Origin: Hyposmocoma kahamanoa
Taxonomy: Eukaryota > Arthropoda > Insecta > Lepidoptera > Cosmopterigidae
Assembly (NCBI RefSeq): GCF_003589595.1
Contig: NW_020654810.1
Location: 11,673,661-11,737,660 of the forward strand
Direction: 5' to 3'
DNA length: 64,000 nt
Of this stretch, positions 24,774-35,418 are shown one piece after another. The first letter of the stretch is position 1. Every line of letters begins with the position of its first letter. The position numbers were made by a program, and so were the translations under genes. Under the pieces are notes generated by a model, which saw only the letters and a list, made by a program, of their open reading frames with translations, was not told the origin of the DNA and did no database searches.

Positions 24774-25065
24774 TATAGTCCCACTGTTGGACACAGGCTT
24801 CCTCTTACACTGAGAGGGCTTGGGCTATAGTTCCCACGCGAGCTATAGTTTCTAATGTGGATTGGGAACTTCACACATAATTAAATTGCTTTATATAGAT
24901 GATATATAGGTGTATGCAGGTGTCATCACGATGTTTTCCTTCATCAAACAGCTCATGATAAATATCAAATTAAATTCCAAAATTCCGAGGTGTAAGGTCG
25001 GATTCGAAGCCACGAGTTTGTGCTTGAGTGGCGGTATGTCAGACAATTAGGCTGCCACAGCTGCA
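24774..25065 (-). mobile_element. SINE family B (tRNA-derived), full-length-like copy
   Basis: On the minus strand it starts in a tRNA-like head: an A-box-like GTGGCAGCCTAATTGTC and a B box GGCTTCGAATCCG. It then runs into the body that reads on the plus strand as CCCACTGTTGGACACAGGC, GATGTTTTCCTTCATC and GGGAACTTCACACA. This is a widespread lepidopteran SINE type. About 290 bp, and no TSD can be identified with confidence. Confidence 0.8.
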
Positions 25066-25609
25066 ATGTTAACATTAATTATTAAGTGCTAAATGCAATT
25101 TCAAACAGATATTGAAGGAAGCTGGCAGTTCTTTGATGTTAACTCTTTAACGTCTACGACATCCGCTATAGCATAATTGATTTGTATGTCATATCCTGAC
25201 CTGGTCATAAAATTTTGTTACAGCTCTGTGGTGTTGTTTTTATGGCAGTCATTCCAAGTATGGTAAAACCCCAATGGATGATTCCGCGTGAGTCATCAAA
25301 AACAAAATTAATGTCAAAAAGTTTTTGTTGGCATTCCTAATATTTGGTAAAGTATTTCGTCGAAATTACAAGTCTTGGCTAGGTACAGTATTTATGTAGG
25401 TAATTATCACCTTGCGAGGTAGCGATGTAGATGCGTATCTTCGACCGGCGCCCGCGCAGCCCACGCGTCGCCCGCGCATCATTGTCAAATAAATCAATAC
25501 TTAAATCTTGAGCGTGTGCTCATGTTAACGAATAATTAATTACCAGGGATTTAGAATTGTGTTTGTTTTCGTTAAGTACTTTGTATAGTAGGGAAAAATC
25601 ATTTTCTGC
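25066..25609. other. non-coding stretch with a small GC patch
   Basis: A CpG-dense patch at 25440-25485 (GGCGCCCGCGCAGCCCACG) stands in AT-rich DNA. No gene or repeat is recognised. Confidence 0.4.
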
Positions 25610-25780
25610 TTACTTACTTCGGCAGCGCAGTGACCCAAAGTGGGCCTCTGCCACCAGGTTCTGCCACGCTTCTTGGTTTTGGGCCCACTGCTTCCAGTCA
25701 CTAGTCTTCATCGCTCCAGCGGTACCTGAGACGTCTGACCAGTCGGTGTCCACTCGGCCCGTTTTCCGTTTAACACTTTT
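25610..25780 (-). mobile_element. LINE remnant (RTE-like), C-terminal tail of reverse transcriptase protein
   Basis: Read on the minus strand from about 25771 to the stop at 25610-25612, the frame gives a short open tail with TDWSDVSGTAG followed by WKQWAQNQEAWQNLVAEA. It ends SLRCRSK and a stop. The pattern RW-DD-x-x-x-AG..W-x-x-AQ-x-x-x-W-x-x-L-x-EA is the familiar C-terminus of RTE-clade LINE proteins. Only this last 50-odd codons survive (5' truncation). The frame itself is intact. Confidence 0.65.
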
Positions 25781-26297
25781 TATGTATTACCTACTTGCTT
25801 AATTTTCTTAAAAATAATGTTCTTAAGAATCTCAGATTTAATACGCGCCCGACACCCACTTAGCGTCATTACTCATGCATCTTTAGAACTTTAAGTACAT
25901 GTACGGCAGGGTAATGTAATTGAAGTTTCAAACCGCCATTTTGCAATATAAAGAGCGATCATCGTTCGAACAGTGTTTTATTATGATTCAATCGATACTT
26001 CAACCGTATTTGGTATTAGGTACAATTTTACGAAACGAAAATAACAATTCAAACTTGTAAATATAAATTTATTGTCGAACGCTTGACAAAGAAAACAAAA
26101 TGATTATAAAGTATTTTATCTTTATGCATATTTTAGTTAATTTTGTAAACACTTTATGATGAAGAGATTACTTATGTTGGTATGATTCAATCGCTTTTTG
26201 GTGGTGCCAAACTTGTGCACAAATAAAAATGAATACCTAAGTATGAAAACAATTATATACACGCAGTGGGCCCTTATGGAACTTAAAACATATTTTT
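25781..26297. other. AT-rich non-coding stretch
   Basis: No feature is recognised. Confidence 0.45.
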
Positions 26298-26525
26298 GTT
26301 GTATTAACTTTATTGAATATCACGATGTTTTATCAATAGGATATTCAATTATTTTTGTAAAATTACTCCGCTAGTTAATTTAATTATTAATACAAAAATC
26401 GGACACTAAGAAAACGGCTGATTCGAACTAGCGACTTCGCCATACCGTGTCTGACGCTCTCCCAACTGAGCTACGGAACGAACCAGCAGACTACGAATTT
26501 CTATATGTGCTTGTTGCAGATCTTT
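26298..26525 (-). mobile_element. SINE family D (tRNA-derived)
   Basis: The minus strand carries an A box (TAGCTCAGTTGGGAGAGC) and a B box (TAGTTCGAATC) with tRNA-like spacing, so this is a tRNA-derived SINE head and not a tRNA gene. The acceptor stem does not close, and about 70 bp of related sequence continues on each side. The 3' body (TAATTTAATTATTAATACAAA, CACGATGTTTTATC on the plus strand) is shared with the copy at 60557-60729. It abuts a family A copy at 26526. Confidence 0.75.
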
Positions 26526-26814
26526 GTTTTTTTTTATAATATCAAGTGACGAGATGAAAAAGTCGTGCGCCTGATGGCCTGTACATAACAGTTGCAGTGC
26601 CACTCAGAGCTTTAAATCGCAAAGATCTGAGGGGCACTACCACTGCACCCGTCACCCTGACACATAAGTTGACAAGTCCCATGTACCTGTAATTTCACCA
26701 GCATCCTTACCCTTCAAAACCGGAACACAATAATACTGACATTACTACTTGGCGGCAGAAATAGGGAAGGTAGTACTTCCTTGGACGAACGCTTTCACAA
26801 GGAGCTCTACTGCT
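26526..26814 (-). mobile_element. family A repeat, near full length
   Basis: On the plus strand it runs from TTTTATAATATCAAGTGACG to AGGAGCTCTACTGCT. The GATGGTAAGCTACACG block is shortened to GATGGCC. It joins SINE D directly at the shared T-run, so one probably inserted at the other's T-rich end. Confidence 0.85.
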
Positions 26815-26934
26815 CTGCCGTGGCAGGCGTATATCGGTTAACTTAAGATACATGAGTTACGGGTAACAACTCTGAATCGTATTTTTTGTACCTACTGCAT
26901 CCACCCATCAAACATTTATTTCAATTCAATTTCA
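26815..26934. other. short spacer
   Basis: This is unique AT-rich sequence between a family A copy and a LINE tail. Confidence 0.4.
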
Positions 26935-27390
26935 AACTTGAAAAGGCTCTAGTTATAGCGTTCAGGGAATAAGTCTGCAAGCAGAGAATTCTACTTCACA
27001 GCCGTTTGCCATAAAAATGTGGAAGTGTAACGCTTTCTTTCGCTAACGCTTCGCTAACTATATAGGGGTGGAACTCCAGCATACGGCTCCTTCCCCTGGC
27101 GATAGAAAGGGGGAGGCGGAATTAAATTATGCCATTCCATCAGATTATTTTCGTGATTATATCCTGTAGAACACCGATAAGCAGGCAACTTTACGGTGGT
27201 GGTCAAGGCTCTGCAGCTTGTCATCTACTAAACCTAGTCACCCACAAGCCTCTTCATAGTCACACATAGGCAAGCCTCTGGACACGCTTATCAACTAAAT
27301 TCAAGGTATTATGGTATACAGGCAGTATTCAATACACGATCGAACTTGTCCTTGGTACAGCTGAAACAACTGTCGCAGTGTAGGCTCACC
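26935..27390 (-). mobile_element. LINE remnant (CR1/Jockey-like), C-terminal part of reverse transcriptase
   Basis: The minus strand gives, in drifting registers, QLYQGQVRSCIEYC (about 27320-27365), LNLVDKRVQRLA, LQSLDHHRKVACL, EWHNLIPPPPF and finally NSLLADLFPERYN followed by a stop where LGLF is expected. This order matches the reverse transcriptase thumb/C-terminal region of the family at 12743-13163, and the last blocks of the two copies are closely similar. Several register shifts and a nonsense codon show that it is inactive. Confidence 0.75.
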
Positions 27391-27592
27391 CCAGGCACTA
27401 GCCTCTTGGGAACTGGATGAAGTCAGTGAAAATCTATGACAACCCTGTATACTGGCTAATCTGAGGTCAGAACCTGAACTTAGTAGGTTCCTGTGCACGC
27501 ACAGGTTATAGTGCCCTTTTCGCATACCTTAAGGATCGGTAGAGAGGGTCACTATAATTAAACGTAATGTAGAAAGATGTCTGTCCCGGCAC
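27388..27592. repeat. diverged direct repeat, left copy
   Basis: It shares with 28190-28392 an ordered set of blocks: AGGCACTAGCCTCTTG, GGATGAAGTCAGTGA, CAACCCTGTATAC, GGTCAGAACCTGAACTTA, a CCTGTGCACGCACAGG palindrome and GGGTCACTATAAT. The LINE tail begins at its left edge, so it may be the upstream part of that LINE or a second element joined to it. Confidence 0.65.
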
Positions 27593-28189
27593 ATGGCTGT
27601 CCATCGGGACACATACCGATGTGTTGTCCCTACCTACTGACCCGAGAGATAAGGGGTTCTGGGGAGACTACGGAGTCCCCAGTAAGACCAGTCTACGACG
27701 GGCATCCGGGCCAAGCCTTCCGCCAGTGATACGCCTTCACGGGCGTCACTGGCGGACCCGGACACTGGGTATGGACTCGGGCGCCGGGCTTTGTGGTAGT
27801 TGCAGAAACGAATATGTTCGTCTGCCTCTGTGGTGTGTGTCAGGGGTGTCTGTCTTGTGCGCCGCTAGCGTATCTTAGTAGCGGTCTAGACGAGGGCAAG
27901 GTGAGTTACCCGAATAGTTGAAGACTATGTCCGGACGGTATATCACCAGACACTGCGACCATTACCGGCATTAGCCCGGAGAGCTAGTAGGGGTTGAGCT
28001 AGACCTTTCTCCGGTCCTTCCAGACGCGTAGTATCTCGGAAAATAGAACAGTTCCGCCACCAAGTGGATATTTGGTAGTGGACTTTAGAGTCAACGATTT
28101 AGCGGTGGCAACTGTTAGTGCGCGTGTGAGAGAAGTGAGCGTGACAACAGCTCCGGTACCTACCTGGAAAATACTGTACGTTCTCGGGG
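27593..28189. other. GC-rich segment between direct repeats, with hairpins
   Basis: This segment is clearly GC-richer than the surroundings. It contains a hairpin at 27719-27756 (TCCGCCAGTGA, exact 11-bp arms, itself partly paired inside) and a GGGGA..TCCCC hairpin at 27661-27680. An 85-codon frame at 27621-27878 (plus) has no recognisable domain. It is probably the interior or untranslated part of a transposable element. Confidence 0.45.
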
Positions 28190-28392
28190 CAACTCACCCG
28201 AGGCACTAGCCTCTTGAGAATCGGATGAAGTCAGTGACAACGGTTTGTAACAACCCTGTATACGGGCTGATCTGGGGTCAGAACCTGAACTTATAACGTT
28301 CCTGTGCATGCACAGGTTGTAGTGTCGTTCCTGAATAACCAAAAGATTGATAGGGAGGGCCACTATAATCAAAACACATGTTGAAGATACGG
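28190..28392. repeat. diverged direct repeat, right copy
   Basis: This is the second copy of the 27388-27592 sequence in the same orientation, roughly 800 bp away. The two agree at about four in five positions by eye. It lacks the adjacent LINE reverse-transcriptase blocks. Confidence 0.65.
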
Positions 28393-28785
28393 GGCTGTCG
28401 TGGTGTAAAGTAACACCTCATCCTGGAAAGGATGACGACAAGCTGCTTCGCTGCATTTTTGGCTATAGATTCTATGCATCTATGCAAAAAGCAAACCATT
28501 TTGCGTTAAACGTGATGAGCGTAAGTCCTGCATCTAAAGATACAGAAAGTCGATTTACTTAATTAGTTTGGGGAGCTTGTTACGCCAAACACTGTAAAAT
28601 TAGTACGTTAGTTTCTTAATAGATCACCAATTTTAAATTACGCTGCGGTGTCTATGTGCACAGAATATTTTTCTCCATTACAAAACTAGACAGCATAATC
28701 ATTGCATAGTTTTTTAACGCATTGAAATCTGTGATCCACAGTAGCAATTGCACAGGTGAATGTCAACCATATCACGCTCTCTTGA
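28393..28785. other. non-coding stretch
   Basis: A 71-codon frame at 28347-28562 (plus) begins inside the direct repeat and has no recognisable domain. Nothing else is seen. Confidence 0.4.
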
Positions 28786-28836
28786 CAGAGAGCGCGAGAG
28801 AGAGAGAGAGAGGGGGGGAGAGAGAGCGCGAGAGAG

Positions 28837-28874
<38 letters not shown>
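28786..28874. repeat. GA/CT microsatellite, interrupted
   Basis: Mostly (GA)n with GC and GGGG interruptions near 28812-28835 and an uninterrupted run at about 28840-28874. On the minus strand it follows the LINE 3' end at 28959 by about 85 bp. Long Arg-Glu or Ser-Leu frames across it are artefacts of the repeat. Confidence 0.95.
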
Positions 28875-28876
<2 letters not shown>

Positions 28877-28958
28877 GTGTATTCACAACGATCTAAAACG
28901 CTCCTATATCGCAACTCGACGACAAAGCGCCTATTTCGCGTGTGGTGGGTGCAGGGTC

Positions 28959-30055
28959 CTACTCGTCCCACCCAAGCTCCTCCAGGAACCTCAGCAGCCA
29001 CCTTGGCTTACTGAAGACTTCGGGGAGCGACCTTGGCACTCCAAGGTACTTTGCCCTGTAGTTGGCCACGCCGGAGCACTGAAGTAGGATGTGCGCAGCC
29101 GTTTCCTTCCCCTCCATGCACGCTCTGCATAGAGGGCTGTCTGTGATACCTAAATTGAAAAGGTGTTTATTGTATGGACCATGACCCGTTAGGGCGGCAG
29201 TTAGAGTGCGAAGCTCTTGCCTTTTAAGTTAAATTAGTATTCGAGATAGACTGGTATTGAGCGTTGGGAGTGCTTCCCTCGCCTGTCTACAAACCGTAAG
29301 GATGGTCCATGTATTATTATGTGAAGATTTTGTACCTTTGTGTATAGTTGTTCTGGACCATTGGCAGGGGAGGGACACTATCGGTTCTGGTCCTACAGCG
29401 TCCGTCTCCGACCCTTTCTTGGCTACTTCATCTGCTGCGTCATTGCCACGTGAGCCGCTGTGTCCTTTAATCCACTGAAGAGTTACGTGGTTTTGTATAC
29501 ATACTTCCATGAGTGCTTGATGGCATTCGTAAATGAGCCCTTAGTTTATGTCATAGCTATTTAGTGCTTGAAGTACTGACATACTGTCGGAGAGTATTCG
29601 AATGGAGTAGTTCTTTACTCTTCTCGCTATGATTGCTTCTGCCGCCAACTTGATGCCCATGCATTCAGCTTGGAATACTGTGTTGTGGTCACCAAGCGGT
29701 GCTAATATCCTGATTTCTGAGAATACCGCAGTACCTGTTCCTGAGTTTGTTTTAGATCCATCAGTGAAGACTCGGACCTCTCTGGGGTTCAGTCCTTCTT
29801 TGGGATCTTCAAATAATTGTATCTTGTATTCTTTGTCAAAGATGTATTGTTTTGGGATCCTATACACATTCGCCTCCAGTAGCAGTTCCTCATTGACAGT
29901 CTTGTAAAGGATTTCTGTATGTGGGGTCCTCATGTGCATTCTATGGCACTGCCAGAAGGTGATAGTAGCTTTTTTAATTTTGTTGTCCAGATGTTTGTTC
30001 CAGTTCAACTTGTTGTCCAGTATTACTCCCAAGTACTTGACTTGACTTTGTCAAT
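28959..30055 (-). pseudogene. LINE ORF2 remnant with RNase H domain (I/R1/LOA group)
   Basis: Starting near 30050 the frame opens with KYLGVILDNKLNW, the conserved end of a non-LTR reverse transcriptase. A ribonuclease H domain follows, with VFTDGSK (Asp), QAECMG (Glu), LSDSMSVLQAL (Asp) and WIKGHSGSRGNDAADEVA (His/Asp), i.e. the full catalytic set. After that comes a CCHC-type tail (LCRACMEGKETAAHILLQC) and a natural stop at 28959-28961. The frame is continuous except for two TAA nonsense codons, at 29541-29543 between the third Asp block and the His block and at 29229-29231 before the CCHC tail. By comparison with the family, a stretch of thumb/connection region between FWQCHRM and RTPHTE seems deleted in frame. 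The endonuclease and most of the reverse transcriptase are missing (5' truncation). Dead copy. Confidence 0.9.
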
Positions 30056-30383
30056 TCAATATTTGTGAGCAAACATATTTACTTAAAAAGAGGAAATTAC
30101 AAACTATAAATACAACCAACGAGTAACCGCGGGCGACTAGTAAAAGCGGTGTGTTAGAGCAGAGCGTATCGGCTGCGCCGGCGCAACGAGGATTTCCTTT
30201 TTAGACCACTCGTCCGTCATTGGGTCAGTGTGCGAACGACTATTCGATTGGATAGACGCCAGTTTCATATAACTGCCATAAATAATTTACACACACTTTT
30301 TATACACTTAGTACCTACTATTTATAGATTTTATTCATTGCGTTTTTGTCATTGCGATTAATAGTATCGGTGTTTATGATACA
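30056..30383. other. non-coding stretch upstream of the LINE truncation point
   Basis: A small CpG patch lies at 30125-30200. No gene or repeat is recognised. Confidence 0.4.
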
Positions 30384-30422
30384 TAACTAGTTTGTATAAT
30401 CTACTGTTGCACAAACTAGTTA
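30384..30422. repeat. perfect inverted repeat, 12-bp arms, 15-nt loop
   Basis: TAACTAGTTTGT (30384-30395) and its exact complement (30411-30422). No other repeat context. Confidence 0.65.
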
Positions 30423-30790
30423 CCTGCATGTGTGTATAGTAAAAACGCATACCGAATTATTCATGAAATGCACACTAGTAGAGCAACTTTATATCTTCAA
30501 TCAATTAATGCATAACAGATTCTTTTGTCATCGCTATTGCGCCAAAGTGATAATGGCATTGTATAAAATGTAGTACATGCAGTAATAGAGCGCTTAGAAG
30601 AAAATCTTTCACATGTACATACAGCAACCTAATACAATTAATCAATGAATAAGCAATCAAAAGAATCGATAATATTTTTTCTTTTATTTTCCATTCATTC
30701 ATTAGATTTTCATTCTAGTTTTATACAATGCGGTTAGTTAGGTAGTCAAGCATGAGTGAAAATGACCGTATTTCCATGTAAACTTTAGCT
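30423..30790. other. AT-rich non-coding stretch
   Basis: No feature is recognised. Confidence 0.4.
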
Positions 30791-30835
30791 TAAAAATCAC
30801 ATTTATGTGATTTAAAAATCACATTTATGTGATTT
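30791..30835. repeat. tandem duplication of a 22-bp palindrome-like unit
   Basis: The unit AAAAATCACATTTATGTGATTT occupies 30792-30813 and again, identically, 30814-30835 (given here as AAATCACA-TTTA-TGTGATTT within each unit). Each unit folds on itself with 8-bp arms. Identity of the two copies implies recent duplication. Confidence 0.85.
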
Positions 30836-31383
30836 TTAAATTTATTATGACCTGGCCAACAGTGCCCGAATACTGAAAGCGAGCAACACAGTGCTTATCG
30901 TGCTCTATTTGCTTTTATGGTTCCTCGTATTTAGGGCAGAGAGTTTAACAACAATAGGGCTGGTTTCAAGCCATCACACGACCTGCATTACGATTGCATT
31001 GCACTAGTACAGCTGGCGAATAGGTAGCGTGCTGTCAACGGGTAGTTGTACAGCATGACAACAGCAAACGAACTGTTTTAAGAGTACATCCCAGTTGTTA
31101 TAGTGGCCGATACAGCTTGTGTGACTGCAACCTTAAGTATATATAAATACTACATACCCAACATGGTATGTACGGATGTAGGTGCAATAGAGTAGCAAAT
31201 CCAGTGTAATTTATACAACATTAACAACAGAACTATTTCTCAATACAAAGAGTGTGACAGATACAATAAATTTATTATGTTTAAGAACATTTCTAGGTAT
31301 GAGTTTTGTTTTTTTTTAAATTGATATGAGATTTAAAATAAAAAAGTTTATGTAATGTTTACATAATACTTCTCTTATCCTAA
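30836..31383. other. non-coding stretch
   Basis: No gene or repeat family member is recognised. Confidence 0.45.
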
Positions 31384-31605
31384 CTGCCTCCGTGGCTGAA
31401 CGGTTACCATGCCGGACTGCCACAGGTCTCAAGGTCCTAGGTTCGATTCCCGGGCCGGGAGAAATATTAGCATGGCCAACATTTATTTCTCTCGTGAGTT
31501 TGGGTGTAATTTGTGGTTGTCTGTGTGTGTGTCTATGGCACCCGCGACACAGGGTTTTCCTAGTGCGGGGCTATGTTGAGTGTGTGCATTATTTATTATA
31601 ATACA
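31384..31605 (+). mobile_element. SINE family C (tRNA-derived), best-preserved copy
   Basis: The head begins CTGCCTCCGTGGCTGAACGG. It has an A box TGGCTGAACGG (about 31393-31403) and a B box GGTTCGATTCC (31440-31450). The body runs CATTTATTTCTCTCGTGAG, GGTGTAATTTGTGG, GGCACCCGCGACACAGG and CTAGTGCGGGGC, and ends in an AT-rich tail. The 69-codon frame across it is incidental. A family A copy follows 20 bp later in the opposite orientation. Confidence 0.85.
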
Positions 31606-31624
31606 GATTGGCACTTTTAATCTT

Positions 31625-31929
31625 TTTCATTTTTTAACATCAAGTGACGGGACGAACAAGTCGTGCGCCTGATGGTAAGCTACACGCCTGTCCTTAACAG
31701 TTACAGTCCCACTCAGAGCTTTAAATCGCAAAGATCTGAGAGGCATTATCACTGCGCCCGTCACCCTGAGACATAAGTTGACAAGTCCCATGTGCTTGTA
31801 ATTTCACCAGCACCCTTACCCTTCAATACCGGAACACAGTAATGCTGTCATTAGTGCTTGGCGGCAGAAATAGATAAGGTGGCAGTACTACCCTGGACAA
31901 ACTCTTTCACAAGGAGTTCTACTGCTACT
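31625..31929 (-). mobile_element. family A repeat, full length
   Basis: On the plus strand it runs from TTTTTAACATCAAGTGACGGG to AGTTCTACTGCTACT with no large gaps, about 305 bp. It is the most complete copy together with those at 10817 and 46228. Confidence 0.88.
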
Positions 31930-32249
31930 AGGTATAAATCTTATCTAAAAACTCACCAATAGCACATATGACTAACTTCGTTAAATGCATGACCTAGAAA
32001 GGTGAACAAGCGATTGATTTTAATTGTATTTAGTCCCAATTTCTTACCGGATTCGACGTAAAAACGCGGGCCAACAACCGGCTGACGTAATTTCCACATA
32101 GAAAATAGCATATTTACATGTGTAGATATGTCACGTGTGGTCGATATTTTGTTGTAAATACAAACTAGAGTAACAATAGAAGTTATTTATATACAGGAAG
32201 TATGGTTGCGACTGAAAATTCTGGGAACTTCGTTATTTAGTGCTGTGAT
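31930..32249. other. non-coding stretch
   Basis: No gene or repeat is recognised. TCACGTGTGG near 32130 is an E-box-like site. Confidence 0.4.
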
Positions 32250-32407
32250 TGATACAAAGTTCGAATAAATACAAAGAAAAATCCTTTCGATCCGACTGGA
32301 TTCGAACCAGCGACTGTATGCCAAACCGGGGCTACCGCTTTCCCAACTACGGAACAAGTCACGAATCTTACGAATTTCCGTATGTGTTTGTAGCAGATCT
32401 TTGTTTT
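32250..32407 (-). mobile_element. SINE family D variant (tRNA-derived)
   Basis: On the minus strand it has TTCCGTAGTTGGGAAAGCGG (decayed A box) and a B box GGTTCGAATCC, followed by AGTCGGATCGAAAGGATTTTT. Upstream it shares CTACAAACACATACGGAAATT and the edge GCAGATCTTTGTTTT with the 26.3-kb copy. A box decay and the mismatched acceptor region exclude a functional tRNA. Confidence 0.7.
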
Positions 32408-33923
32408 GGGTATAAAGGGCATTTTTGCTATAGCGCAACTTTAGAAATATATACGCTTATTTTTAATATTTACTTTTATTTCACTTAAGATAGGTACTGA
32501 ATTGAATATGTATTACCAAACATTTTATGCATTTTTTATAAATGACACTGATTGTCTCATAATTATCTACAGTAACACAGATCAATTCCAAGTTAAATTT
32601 GGCCTAAATTATATATAGGCCCTTATCTTGTTCCAAAATCTTTTTTCTCCTATTTGAGAGTATGGCTGTGAAAATAATCGATTATTTTTTTTAACATTCA
32701 TGTCAATTGAAAGTCGTTACAAAAGTTATGTGTCAATGATCGATCTAGAAACCCTAAACATCTTTGAGTTGACGTAACTTTCATATAGACAAATAAAATG
32801 AGAAGAATGCGTATTGTACTAGAAATAAGGTCTAAGGAGGATTCTTTTTGCTTCGTTCTTTTAGTTCTCGGAAATCGAATAAGGAAAGTTTTGGTTTCAT
32901 GTGAATGACTCCTTCTTTAGTGGGTTAAGTTGATATATACATCTGACTACTACTGTTTTTGGAATTTCAGAAGAATTTGTTTCGACGTATAATGTTTGTT
33001 TCTTGGTAAATATTTTTGTGTCGATCTTAAACCATTTAAAGTGCTATTTTTAGGGTTTTATAATTGTTAGACATATAATAGTTTAATTCCCTATATAAAG
33101 TGCTAAATTCAATTGTCTACAAAGTTTAAACAAAAATATCGGGAACCGGTTCTTTTGATTTTAAACAGACGTATATATTTACTACACTGTCATTTTAAAT
33201 ATCTTACGTAGTCAATAATAATATAGAAAGATAGTGTAAATAATATACTATTCAGGTAAAACGTACTCGTATAGCTCCACAGCTAGCCTTCTACAAAAGT
33301 TTTTTTTAATTTGAAACTAAAAACTTACTATGAACGTACTTTTGACAACAAACTTTACTAGTAACACAGAGATCGTTGGTTATAACCAAAATGTGAACTA
33401 CAATAACGGGACCTGTCCTGTTGGGCAGTGGTGGGACAACCATGACCCACGGAAATTGTTTCTGGCCCACTTTGGATACGCATGTCTGTGTGTATGTATA
33501 GATAAGTTCGTTGCCCCTTTGGCTATAAGATATTAAATTTTAGGAAGGCTGTGTCAAGGCTGGATTTATTTTGTATATGGAATTAAATTTAGTTAATATG
33601 TGTTTTAGCCAGTAGCATTGGTATTTACGCATTCTAGTTCTATAGAAGAAATAGAGAGATTTTTGAGTGATAACGTGTTTCTTCATCATGTAAATAGCAG
33701 TATAATATAAAAATAACAATTTGTATAGCTTAACGTGTAGCTATATCTTACTCTTAATATAGGTACCTATATCTTATTCGTGAAAATCTATATATGCATT
33801 AATGATAAAATATAAGCACAAATAAACAATCAATTAATAAAAATTTGATGAAAATCGAACGTCAATCATTAAAAATCATATAAATTCGTAAATTCCGAAA
33901 TTTTCAGTTCGTTTGAAAAATGT
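32408..33923. other. AT-rich non-coding stretch
   Basis: No gene or repeat is recognised. A 68-codon frame at 33330-33536 (plus) shows no known domain. Confidence 0.5.
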
Positions 33924-34135
33924 ACTGCCTTCGTGGTCGGACGGTTACCATGCTGATCTGCCACGTAGAGGTTCGTTTACGATTCCCGAGCCGGGAGAAT
34001 TTGTATGGCCTACATTTATTTCTCTCGTGAGTTTGGGTGTAATTTGTGATTGTCTATGTGTGTGTCCATGGCACCCGCGACACAGGGTTTCCCTAGTGCG
34101 GGGCTATGAGTCTGTGTTTTATTTATTTATTTATT
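33924..34135 (+). mobile_element. SINE family C, second copy
   Basis: It matches the 31.4-kb copy from ACTGCCTTCGTGG onward. The B-box region is disturbed by a few inserted bases (GGTTCGTTTACGATTCCCG), so internal promoter function is probably lost. It retains GAATTTGTATGGCCTACATT before the CTCTCGTGAG body, which is the sequence inverted and duplicated in the 45.5-kb copy. It ends in (TTTA)n. Confidence 0.82.
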
Positions 34136-34244
34136 GTTAAAGTTCTTTAATTCTTCTAATACGATTAAGAGCTAGGAGCGAAGGTCCATAGTCACTGTGT
34201 ACCCCTGTAGAAAGCAAGCACAATAATATTTGTGTAATTCTCGT
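34136..34244. other. short spacer
   Basis: Unique sequence between a SINE C and a family A copy. Confidence 0.35.
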
Positions 34245-34466
34245 AATAAATCGTGCGCCTGAGACTCAGATTTTTAAATCGCACAGATCTGAGGGGAACT
34301 GACACTGTGCCTGTCACCCTGTGACATACGTCGACAAATCCGATGTGCCTGTAATTTGAGCAGCACCCTTTAAAACCGAAACGCAGTAATGCTCCCTTGG
34401 CGGCAAAAATAGATAAGGTGGCAGTACTATCCTGGACGAACTCTTTCACAAGGAGCTTTACTGCTA
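34245..34466 (-). mobile_element. family A repeat with 3' deletions
   Basis: It starts at TCGTGCGCCTGA and runs to GGAGCTTTACTGCTA on the plus strand. The TAAGCTACACG..TTGCAGTGCC segment is deleted and the microsatellite-like CATTACTGCTTGG part is shortened. It is more diverged than neighbouring copies. Confidence 0.75.
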
Positions 34467-35089
34467 TCATCTTCTCTTCTTAATTCCCTATATGGTCGGG
34501 TTTTATTCCTTATTTTATGCTTTATATGTTAAAGTCACTCCTCGCGTCAATTTTTTTTGAAAAGACTGTGCTTAACAGGCTAGATGTATGTATATTAAGT
34601 TCATTCATTTAAGTATCCTAAATGAGATTCTATATCAATGTCACAACGTTTATTTTAGTTTGTTTCTAGATACTTATAATATCTTGTTTTAGTTCGTAAC
34701 ACACATTGTTACAAACGATCGTTAAAATTTACATATACACCTAAATGGCATGGCCGTGTGCCATATAACAAAAATAAAGGTGACAAACGTTGTTTGACTG
34801 TGACTGTACTACGAAATACCGACAGCAAAACTGCTGTGCAAATTTAAACGCAGTAAGTACAGTTTTTGGTATTTTATATTTAATATTCGGAGTCATTCAG
34901 ATCTGTTAACAACACTACATAATAAGTTTCCTAAAAGATTTTGTTTAATGTTGATTTCTCTAATTGAGCAACAAGTATACAGAAAAGTGCAGTCATAACC
35001 CTGAAACTTTGCTTTACACTTCACATTACTGCACTTTACTTATAATACACTTTACGCCACACTTATACTACTTATAATACATTTTTTTT
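34467..35089. other. AT-rich non-coding stretch
   Basis: No feature is recognised. Confidence 0.45.
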
Positions 35090-35390
35090 AGTAGCAGTAG
35101 AGCTCCATGTGAAAGAGTTCATCCAGGGAAGTACTGCCACCTAACCTATTTCTGCCGCCAATCAATAATGTGCGCATTACTGCGTTCCGGTTTTAAAGCT
35201 TAAGGGTTCTGGTAAAATTACAGGCACATGGAACTTTTCAACTTATGTCTGTGGGTGATAGGCGCAGAGGCAGTGCACCTCAGATCTTTGCGATTTAAAG
35301 CTCTGAGTGGCGCTGCAACTGTTATGGATAGGCGTGTCGTTGAACATCAGGCACACGCCTTGATTATGTCATCACTTTGTCATCAAAATA
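35090..35390 (+). mobile_element. family A repeat, full length
   Basis: From AGTAGCAGTAGAGCTCC to CACTTTGTCATCAAAATA. All internal family blocks are present with scattered substitutions. Confidence 0.85.
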
Positions 35391-35418
35391 GTTCACTTCC
35401 TTAAAGGGTAAGCTAACT

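Noticed and set aside
26403..26485. tRNA gene on the minus strand
   Set aside because: The boxes are good, but the acceptor stem does not pair and the flanks match SINE D copies at 32.3 and 60.6 kb.
28686..29087. Ser-Leu-rich and Arg-Glu-rich frames
   Set aside because: They are translations of the GA/CT microsatellite. The minus-strand CDS evidence starts only at the LINE stop at 28959.
31393..31450. tRNA gene (A and B boxes)
   Set aside because: The sequence is the head of SINE C, present in three copies with the same non-tRNA body, and no acceptor stem closes.
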